This document shows, one piece after another, positions 1 to 4,952 of a stretch of 8,440 nt of DNA. The translations under genes and the position numbers were made by a program. The notes below the pieces were generated by a model. It had not been told where the DNA came from and did no database searches. It saw only the letters and a program-made list of their open reading frames with translations. Within the stretch, counting starts at the first letter, position 1. The number at the start of each line of letters is the position of its first letter. The DNA is from Leptofilum sp050292445 (GTDB taxonomy: Bacteria > Chloroflexota > Anaerolineae > Promineifilales > Promineifilaceae), in contig JBNKLQ010000257.1 of assembly GCA_050292445.1 (NCBI GenBank), forward strand, positions 1-8,440. Direction: 5' to 3'.

Positions 1-165
1 AACGGGGTATGGTTTTACTTCCGGGCCATCCCGGTATGTGCTGGTGAGTACCGCAACCTCATGCCCTCGTTCGGCCAATCCATCCGCAACCTGCTCGCAA
101 ATGCGCATGTAGCCCCAACCATATTGGCAAGGCGGAAAGTACGCCGTGATAAACAAAATACGCAT
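1..165 (-). CDS. GT4-type glycosyltransferase, N-terminal fragment (cut by window edge)
   Basis: Fifty-five codons are visible from an ATG at 165-163 to the left edge, with no stop. The protein begins MRILFITAYFPP, followed by a Gly-rich stretch (YGWGY, residues 15-19), then a helix and 'LAERGHEVAVLTS' (residues 30-42). This is the usual first beta-alpha-beta unit of the N-terminal, acceptor-side Rossmann domain of GT4 (GT-B fold) enzymes. The catalytic C-terminal domain lies outside the window, so donor and acceptor cannot be inferred. The start codon lies 4 bases after the stop of the sulfatase-like gene, so the two are almost certainly co-transcribed. The ribosome site is weak: CGAGTA overlaps the upstream stop codon. 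It probably adds a sugar in the same glycan pathway as its neighbours. Another GT-B enzyme family is possible, since only the first domain start is seen. Confidence 0.8.
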   Translation of the reverse strand, partial: MRILFITAYFPPCQYGWGYMRICEQVADGLAERGHEVAVLTSTYRDGPEVKPYPV

Positions 166-169
166 ATTG

Positions 170-1537
170 CTACTCGACGTATCCCAGGCCGCGCAGCCGG
201 GCCACAATTTCCTCATCCAACACTGGCTCTTTGCTCTTTTCGGCCGGAGCCGTACTGCGCATCCGCTCTAGTTGGGCTTCCACATGCTGATGCAATTGCT
301 GAACCACGTCAGGATGTTCGGCGGCAATGTTGTGTTGTTCACCAGGGTCCTGGCGCAAATCAAACAGCAGCGGCTGATCCGGCTTGGCGTCGTCCCAAAT
401 GTATTTGTACGCTTCGGTACGCACGGCAATCATGTGCGACGTGTCGCGCCAACGCTCGCCGATGACCACTTCCACGCCATAATCGGCTGGATCACCATCC
501 CACAAGGGCACCAGGCTTTTGCCCAGCACCTTTTCTGGAATGCGGCAGCCCGCAAACTCCAGCAGTGTGGGCATAATGTCCATTGTGCTTACCTGCTGGC
601 CAATCACCTGGTTGCCCGGCACACCAGGAATGCGCATCAGCATCGGCACTTTGAGGATTTCGTCGTACAGATTTAATTCCACATGTCCCCAATGCCGTCG
701 TTCCATAAACTCTTCGCCGTGGTCAGAAACCAAAACAACGACTGTGTTTTCTGACAGACCCGATTCATCTAAAAAGTCCATCAGCTTACCAATTTGGGCA
801 TCGGTGTAGGCAATCGCTTCTTCATAAAGGCGAATGTAGCGCGCTTTTTGCGCTGGGGAGACGGGGGCGCCATACCAGTTCACCTCGTGCAGGTGGGAGA
901 GGTCTTGCCACGCTTCGGCAATGTCCTTGGGCTTGGTTAACGTGTCTTCCAGATGATAGGGCCAGTGAACGTCCATGTAGTGCATCCAGGCCATAAACGG
1001 CTCGTTAACGCTGGACAACCAGGGCATGGCGGCTTCGTTTAGTTCGGCGGCAGTGGCGTACAGTTTGGGTGGCCGCCAATTTTGGCCCAACAACTTCACA
1101 AATTGATGGGTGATCGGCTGGCGCAGCATGAACTGGCCGCCCTTGACACCACGCAGCCAGGGGTTTTTCTCCCCGGGGTTTAAATCGTTGAAGCGCTGGA
1201 ATTTGCGGTCGTAGCCATAGGTGCGGCTAAGGAGCGGGCTGGTGGAGAATGCGGCCGTTTCGTAGCCACCTTCATCCCCCATAATTTTAACGGGAGACGG
1301 CCGTTCTGGAGACAATCGCCCCAAACAGCCCCCATACATACAGGCATAGGTGGAGGTGATAATGCCAGGGAACGCCGCCTGCGTCCACGAACCGGGCGTA
1401 ATCGCCTGCGTAAAGCGAATGCCTTGGGCAGCCAGCTTGTCAATGTTGGGCGTGATAGGCCTATGGTAGCCTGCATACCCCAGGGTATCGGCGCGCAACG
1501 TATCAATTGTCAGCAATAAAATGTTCGGTTTCGTCAT
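170..1537 (-). CDS. Sulfatase-superfamily (alkaline phosphatase fold) hydrolase, Thr at nucleophile position
   Basis: This 455-residue protein is full length for the sulfatase family. Visible motifs are: N-terminal strand NILLLTIDTLRAD with metal-ligand Asp12; GSWTQAAF (49-56), where the nucleophile loop falls; H187 and H191 in MHYMDVHWPY; SDHGEEF (271-277) supplying the second metal Asp/His pair; H282 and H285 in HWGH; and STMDIMPTLLEFAG (317-330). It ends in 'ARLRGLGYVE', a common tail in environmental sulfatases. The formylglycine signature C-x-[PA]-x-R is absent. Thr52 occupies the aligned nucleophile site, and neither nearby cysteine (66, 71) fits the signature. Family knowledge links a Thr nucleophile to phosphatase, phosphodiesterase or phosphoethanolamine-transferase relatives, so sulfate-ester hydrolysis should not be assumed. 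There is no signal peptide or membrane segment, so it should act in the cytoplasm. It lies between the epimerase and a GT4 gene and probably works on a glycan intermediate, but its substrate is unknown. Confidence 0.85.
   Translation of the reverse strand: MTKPNILLLTIDTLRADTLGYAGYHRPITPNIDKLAAQGIRFTQAITPGSWTQAAFPGIITSTYACMYGGCLGRLSPERPSPVKIMGDEGGYETAAFSTSPLLSRTYGYDRKFQRFNDLNPGEKNPWLRGVKGGQFMLRQPITHQFVKLLGQNWRPPKLYATAAELNEAAMPWLSSVNEPFMAWMHYMDVHWPYHLEDTLTKPKDIAEAWQDLSHLHEVNWYGAPVSPAQKARYIRLYEEAIAYTDAQIGKLMDFLDESGLSENTVVVLVSDHGEEFMERRHWGHVELNLYDEILKVPMLMRIPGVPGNQVIGQQVSTMDIMPTLLEFAGCRIPEKVLGKSLVPLWDGDPADYGVEVVIGERWRDTSHMIAVRTEAYKYIWDDAKPDQPLLFDLRQDPGEQHNIAAEHPDVVQQLHQHVEAQLERMRSTAPAEKSKEPVLDEEIVARLRGLGYVE
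171..176 (-). promoter_or_regulatory. Weak ribosome-binding leader CGAGTA before the GT4 fragment
   Basis: On the minus strand CGAGTA ends 5 bases before the ATG at 165 and includes the upstream gene's TAG stop. Only GAG can pair with the usual anti-Shine-Dalgarno sequence. The same hexamer stands 4 bases before two other start codons in the window (1537 and 3919). Confidence 0.35.
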
Positions 1538-1541
1538 AATC

Positions 1542-1547
1542 TACTCG
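1542..1547 (-). promoter_or_regulatory. Weak ribosome-binding leader CGAGTA before the sulfatase-like gene
   Basis: CGAGTA is followed by GATT and the ATG at 1537-1535. Pairing with the 16S tail would be limited to GAG. The leader nearly matches that of the GT4 gene at 3919 (CGAGTAAATT, then ATG). Confidence 0.35.
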
Positions 1548-1555
1548 GATTTTTA

Positions 1556-1620
1556 ACCGCAGAGGGCGCGGAGAACGCAGAGATGATAAAAAGCTCAGCG
1601 TTCTCCGCGTTCTCTGCGGT
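1556..1620. repeat. Long imperfect inverted repeat (27-bp arms, 11-base loop) between epimerase and sulfatase genes
   Basis: Bases 1556-1582 pair with 1594-1620. Pairing position by position gives 24 Watson-Crick pairs, one A-A mismatch (1579/1597) and two G-T pairs (1565/1611 and 1566/1610). These last two are G-U wobbles in plus-strand RNA but A-C mismatches in the minus-strand mRNA. The arms are built from repeated 'CGCAGAG' / 'CGCGGAG' units. It begins 5 bases after the epimerase stop and ends 18 bases before the sulfatase start, filling most of the 88-base gap. No T-run follows in the direction of transcription (the mRNA continues TTAAAAATCC), so a classical intrinsic terminator is not supported. 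It may be a mobile or dispersed intergenic repeat, an mRNA 3'-end stabiliser or an attenuator. Confidence 0.85.
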
Positions 1621-1625
1621 AAATT

Positions 1626-2561
1626 CTATAAAATTGTGGCTTGCATCCACTCCCATGTTTTAGCCAAGCCATCTTTCATTAGCACTTTCGGCTGCCAGCT
1701 TAGCACCGATTCAGCGCGGGTCGTATCTAGCAGCACACGGGGGGCATCAAAATCCCGTGCGGACTGGTATTCGACTTCTGCTTTGCGCCCCACAGTCTCT
1801 TCTACTTGAGCAATGAGCCGATTGAGGGAAACCTCTTCCGCGCCGCCCAGGTTGAAAATTCGCGCATCATTCAAAGGTTTTGTGCCACCCAAAATCAGGG
1901 CATCCACCAGATCCGAAATGTAAAAATAGTCGCGGGTGACGCTGCCGTCGCCCCAAATGGTGAGGGGCAACCCTTTGGCTACGCGATATAAAAATACGGC
2001 AACTGCTCCCTGCCGCGCCAGAGGATTTTGGTACGGTCCGTATGGCACAGACGGCCGAAAAATAGCAAAATCAAGCCCGTGCAAATGACGAAACATCTGC
2101 AAATATTTTTCCACGGCCAATTTGCTAACGCCGTAAGCATTCACCGGATTGTTGGGATGGCTTTCGGGAATGGGGGCAATTTGGGTACGGCCGTACACCG
2201 TGCCACCCGACGACGTAAAAACCAACCGCCCTACCCCAGCCGCGCGGCACGCCTCGATCAGGTGAATGGTCGGCACCAGGTTGGCCTGCACATCGGCGGC
2301 AGGATCGCGGTTTGCCACTTCGTGAATGGCCGTGGTGGTCCACAATAGGTGAAAGACAACTTCTTGACCTTCAACTGCTTCAGCCAGCAATGATTCCTGG
2401 GTGAGATCGCCGCGCAAAAAGCGAACGGCCGTTGGCATCCTACTGTAACGCGGCTGTTCATATTTGTGCAACACCGTCACGTCCCAGCCGGTATCTACCA
2501 GCTGTTGCACCAGGTGCGCCCCGATGAAGCCATTGCCGCCCACGACCAACGCTCGACTCAT
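1626..2561 (-). CDS. NAD-dependent epimerase/dehydratase (extended SDR, GalE-like)
   Basis: This 311-residue protein is a normal length for extended SDR nucleotide-sugar enzymes. Residues 8-14 (GGNGFIG) are the dinucleotide-binding turn. SSGGTVYG (117-124) carries the catalytic Ser region, and YGVSK (143-147) is the Tyr-x-x-x-Lys active site. FRPSVPYGP (168-176) and RDYFYISDLVDA (210-221) are typical substrate-side motifs of UDP-sugar epimerases and dehydratases. It should act in the cytoplasm to convert a nucleotide sugar donor for the neighbouring glycosyltransferases. The exact sugar (UDP-Glc/Gal, GlcNAc, uronate or other) cannot be read from the sequence. The ATG overlaps the upstream GT4 stop as ATGA, and AAGGTG 4 bases upstream is a good ribosome site, so translation is probably coupled to the GT4 gene. 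The gene holds two exact copies of the ACGGCCGT palindrome. Confidence 0.92.
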   Translation of the reverse strand: MSRALVVGGNGFIGAHLVQQLVDTGWDVTVLHKYEQPRYSRMPTAVRFLRGDLTQESLLAEAVEGQEVVFHLLWTTTAIHEVANRDPAADVQANLVPTIHLIEACRAAGVGRLVFTSSGGTVYGRTQIAPIPESHPNNPVNAYGVSKLAVEKYLQMFRHLHGLDFAIFRPSVPYGPYQNPLARQGAVAVFLYRVAKGLPLTIWGDGSVTRDYFYISDLVDALILGGTKPLNDARIFNLGGAEEVSLNRLIAQVEETVGRKAEVEYQSARDFDAPRVLLDTTRAESVLSWQPKVLMKDGLAKTWEWMQATIL

Positions 2562-3919
2562 GCCACACCTTCTTGTTCTGGCAAAAATGCTGCCATCTTT
2601 TCCAGAATTGTTTGGGCATACGCTTCAATGCTGGGCAGATTGCTGCCCGCTTGCAGCTGCTGGATCAACGCAGGCTGGTCAATCAGCCGCTGCATTTCCT
2701 GCCCCAGGGCAGCCACATCCTCGCGGGGGAACAGCAGACCATTGCGATTGTGTTCCACGATACCGCTGACGCCCCCAATGTCGCTGGCCAAAACAAGCGT
2801 TTTGGATTGCAGCGCATCGAGCAAAATGAGCGGGCTGTTCTCGTGCCAGGTAGAGGGCAACAAGAAGATATCGGCCTCAGCAAAGGCACGGGCCAGTTCA
2901 GTAGGCGGAATCAGCCCGGCAAAATGGACATTCGGGTTTGCCTCCATCATCTGCTGCAAATTGGCAAAATAAGCGTCATGGCCATCTGGTGCACCATAGA
3001 CTGTTAGCGTAGCCCCGCTGGGATTGGGCAGACTGTTGAACGCTTCTAGCACCAGATGCAGCCCTTTGTACGGCTGGAGCCGCCCCAAAAACATAAAGCG
3101 CACGTGGTCTGCTTCGGTTTTGGGTGTGCTGGCCAGGGGGTTGTCACCATCAACACCAAAAGGCAGGAACTGAACCTGCCCGGCGTCAAAACCATTCTCG
3201 ATAAACGTTTTCTCGGTGAAGCGGGTGGGAACTAGCACCAGATCGATTTGCTGGCGCAACGGCCGTATCCTATCTAATCGTCGTTTCATCACAGCTGCGT
3301 GTTTGAGAAACGGCCGTGCCACCCCCAGCGGATGCGGCAAACCGTAATTTTTCTCAGCCCAGTTCACCACCGTCTGCTCCGGCAGCTTTTCCATGACCGT
3401 ACCCATCACTTTGCCCAAAGAGCGGTGCGAAATAAAACAAGAAGCACAGGTTTGAATCGATTCACCCACCTCGCACGTGCGATTGTCCCAGCGCATAAAC
3501 GTCCCCCAGCGGCAAACCGGTACAAAATCGGTGGCCACATGGGCCACGGGAATCCCCAGCGATTTGGCCGCTTCCACGGTAGCCATCGTCAGCATGTAAA
3601 AATTCAGGATGATGACAAAATCTGGCTTTTCTTTGGACAAAATCTGCCGGGTGACCCGGCCCATGTCTGGATTGTAAACGGTGTCGAACGTTTCTTTGGG
3701 TAGGGAATCAAAATTGAAGAGGATGCGGTGAACGGCCGTACCATCATGATGCTTATCAGCCTGAACCACAATCTCCTGGCCTTCACCAGACGAATCAAAG
3801 GCCAGATACACGATCTCATGCCCCAGGCGCATCAATCCCCGCCCCAAACGGTCTGTGTACACATCCACACCACCAATGAGCGGGGGGTTTAGTTTGTGGG
3901 TTAGCAGGGCAATTTTCAT
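2558..3919 (-). CDS. GT4 family glycosyltransferase with four-cysteine insert
   Basis: This 453-residue protein is a two-domain GT-B enzyme. The N-terminal acceptor domain starts MKIALLTHKLNPPLIGGVDVY (1-21), with the GG loop at 16-17. The C-terminal donor domain contains FLGRLQPYKGLHLVLEAF (277-294; R280 and K285 are the expected phosphate-binding residues). HENSPLILLDAL (359-370) is the E-x7-E element, with the second acidic residue being Asp368 instead of Glu. Between the domains' core strands lies an insert with Cys136, Cys149, Cys158 and Cys161 (C-x12-C-x8-C-x2-C), which looks like a metal-binding or structural cluster seen in some GT4 subfamilies. It is a cytoplasmic or peripheral membrane enzyme that probably transfers a sugar from a nucleotide donor to a lipid-linked glycan; donor and acceptor are unknown. 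It overlaps the epimerase start by 4 bases. Its leader contains CGAGT twice, and its start is preceded by CGAGTA. Confidence 0.92.
   Translation of the reverse strand: MKIALLTHKLNPPLIGGVDVYTDRLGRGLMRLGHEIVYLAFDSSGEGQEIVVQADKHHDGTAVHRILFNFDSLPKETFDTVYNPDMGRVTRQILSKEKPDFVIILNFYMLTMATVEAAKSLGIPVAHVATDFVPVCRWGTFMRWDNRTCEVGESIQTCASCFISHRSLGKVMGTVMEKLPEQTVVNWAEKNYGLPHPLGVARPFLKHAAVMKRRLDRIRPLRQQIDLVLVPTRFTEKTFIENGFDAGQVQFLPFGVDGDNPLASTPKTEADHVRFMFLGRLQPYKGLHLVLEAFNSLPNPSGATLTVYGAPDGHDAYFANLQQMMEANPNVHFAGLIPPTELARAFAEADIFLLPSTWHENSPLILLDALQSKTLVLASDIGGVSGIVEHNRNGLLFPREDVAALGQEMQRLIDQPALIQQLQAGSNLPSIEAYAQTILEKMAAFLPEQEGVA
2566..2571 (-). promoter_or_regulatory. Shine-Dalgarno AAGGTG for the epimerase, inside the GT4 3' end
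   Basis: AAGGTG on the minus strand, within a longer AAGAAGGTG, sits 4 bases before the ATG at 2561 and lies in the last codons of the GT4 gene. It supports this start and translational coupling across the ATGA overlap. Confidence 0.65.
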
Positions 3920-3923
3920 AATT

Positions 3924-3929
3924 TACTCG
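3924..3929 (-). promoter_or_regulatory. Weak ribosome-binding leader CGAGTA before the four-Cys GT4 gene
   Basis: CGAGTA is followed by AATT and the ATG at 3919-3917. A second TCGAGT stands 10 bases further upstream, giving a short direct repeat (TCGAGT-TAAG-TCGAGT). Only GAG would pair with a standard anti-Shine-Dalgarno. Confidence 0.35.
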
Positions 3930-3950
3930 ACTTAACTCGATCATTTTGCC

Positions 3951-4070
3951 TGTCATTCTGAGCGCAGCGAAGAATCCCTTTAAATCCGATTAAACGGAAT
4001 CTTCGCCCATCGACAAGGCAAGCCTCTGTTTTTACTTCAGAGGGATGCTTCGGAGGGCCTCAGCATGCCA
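3951..4070. repeat. Intergenic dispersed-type repeat: two related elements in inverted orientation
   Basis: The left element (3951-3978, TGTCATTCTGAGCGCAGCGA...) and the right element (4042-4070, GGGATGCTTCGGAGGGCCTC...) are inverted relatives. The reverse complement of the left matches the right at most positions with one 1-base gap, sharing the blocks GGGAT, CTTCG, CTCAG and ATG. Between them 'GGAATCTTCGC' and 'GACAAGGCAAG' resemble the ends of the left element with its middle missing, suggesting a third, deleted copy. The block occupies most of the 155-base gap between the sulfotransferase and GT4 genes. From memory, 'CATTCTGAGCG...GAAGAATC' is a motif type that recurs in intergenic DNA of many bacteria; this was not checked here. 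There is no coding potential and no transposase. Confidence 0.7.
4023..4043. other. Short perfect hairpin (6-bp stem, 9-base loop) within the repeat block
   Basis: CCTCTG at 4023-4028 pairs exactly with CAGAGG at 4038-4043. In the minus-strand mRNA it lies about 30 bases after the sulfotransferase stop. No T-run follows, so it is not a convincing intrinsic terminator. It overlaps the edge of the right repeat element. Confidence 0.5.
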
Positions 4071-4074
4071 AGTC

Positions 4075-4893
4075 TCATGCCGCATGCTGCGACAGCTGCT
4101 CATACAATGTTTCGCAGGCGGTCATAATGGCCGGGCGCAATGGTGGCGGGTCGTTTTTGTTGATTGATTTGGCATGGACGCCTTCCACCATCTTTTCTTC
4201 AAATTCCGCATCCAAAAAGGCAATCACTTTTTCAAACTGCTCACGCGGTTCTGTTACCAACGTTTCGTACCGAATCAGAATTGTGCGCGGATCGTCGTGC
4301 AAGCTTAGATCATAGTAGAGCCGGTTGTAGAACAGCCAGTAGAGCGCCGCGCCTTCTTCGGGCGACAAATCGTCGGCCCATAATGTACGTACCGCTTCCT
4401 TACTGGCTTCTGGTGGTGGGCAAACGTCAAACTCAGCAAAATCTTCGGTCATCCACCCTTTCACATGATTGATGCGGTTGTAAGTGCCAAACTTTTTCAG
4501 CGAGGAATTGATCACATCTGTGTAGTGACGGAAGGCAAAAATAGCTTTGGAACCAGGGAATTGATTGAGCAGTTCCATCGTTTGCACCGTGTCCAAAATC
4601 GGTTTGAACAGGGTAAAAGGCGCATCACTTTCATCCACCAATCGAGAAACAACACTGAAATCGCGCAGACGATACTCGTCGAAAGCGGCTGGATGATCTT
4701 CATTGTACAGCTTGATCTGCCACGATTTTTCCAATTGCCAAATAAACATGGAGGTTCCAGAACGGCCGCATCCTACCAAAAAAATCGGCACCGACACCCC
4801 ATCTGGATTGTGCAGTCGTCGCTGCATCGTTTTTTTCAATTCATCCTGTTTTGCTAACAATCGGTATTGCACCGACCGAATCTTGTCACGCAT
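4075..4893 (-). CDS. PAPS-dependent sulfotransferase
   Basis: This 272-residue protein is a normal length for the family. PIFLVGCGRSGTS (36-48) is the 5'-phosphosulfate-binding loop. AIFAFRHYTDVINSSLKKFG (117-136), with Arg122 and Ser130, matches the 3'-phosphate-binding element. LIRYETLVTEP (206-216) and the following 'FEKVIAFLDAEFEE' are standard late motifs. It should transfer sulfate from PAPS to a hydroxyl of a carbohydrate or similar acceptor in the cytoplasm. Given the neighbours the acceptor is probably the glycan being built, though this is inference. An ATG at 5031 would add 46 residues, but that start lies inside the upstream gene. The ATG at 4893 has GGAGG 9 bases upstream and is preferred. 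It is AT-richer than the flanking genes (109 G+C in the 240 bases 4441-4680) and holds no exact ACGGCCGT, only ACGGCCGC at 4762. No PAPS-synthesis genes are in the window. Confidence 0.9.
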   Translation of the reverse strand: MRDKIRSVQYRLLAKQDELKKTMQRRLHNPDGVSVPIFLVGCGRSGTSMFIWQLEKSWQIKLYNEDHPAAFDEYRLRDFSVVSRLVDESDAPFTLFKPILDTVQTMELLNQFPGSKAIFAFRHYTDVINSSLKKFGTYNRINHVKGWMTEDFAEFDVCPPPEASKEAVRTLWADDLSPEEGAALYWLFYNRLYYDLSLHDDPRTILIRYETLVTEPREQFEKVIAFLDAEFEEKMVEGVHAKSINKNDPPPLRPAIMTACETLYEQLSQHAA

Positions 4894-4902
4894 TACAAAT
4901 TG

Positions 4903-4907
4903 CCTCC
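4903..4907 (-). promoter_or_regulatory. Strong Shine-Dalgarno GGAGG that fixes the sulfotransferase start
   Basis: GGAGG on the minus strand, within TTGGAGGCA, is separated by 9 bases from the ATG at 4893. It is the best ribosome site in the window and decides against the longer reading starting at 5031. Confidence 0.8.
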
Positions 4908-4932
4908 AAGAGGGAAATGTTTGAGTTGTCAG

Positions 4933-4947
4933 AGGTGCAACGCACCT
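4933..4947. other. Perfect hairpin AGGTGC-AAC-GCACCT after the BNR gene
   Basis: AGGTGC (4933-4938) pairs exactly with GCACCT (4942-4947) around a 3-base loop. In the mRNA it begins 5 bases after the TAA of the BNR gene and ends 25 bases before the sulfotransferase Shine-Dalgarno site. No T-run follows, so a terminator is not supported. An mRNA-processing or stabilising hairpin, or a small dispersed repeat, is more likely. Confidence 0.55.
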
Positions 4948-4952
4948 GAACG

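Noticed and set aside
61..809. Overlapping plus-strand open frames opposite the GT4 fragment and sulfatase-like gene
   Set aside because: They show no recognisable domain, and the minus-strand readings have clear family motifs over the same bases.
1556..1620. Intrinsic terminator at the large inverted repeat
   Set aside because: No T-run follows the stem in the direction of transcription, and the closely spaced same-strand gene downstream argues for read-through.
3920..4074. Sigma70-type promoter in front of the four-Cys GT4 gene
   Set aside because: Only weak matches such as TTGTCG with a TTTAAT-like box at about 17 bases could be found, inside a repeat element; not good enough to call.
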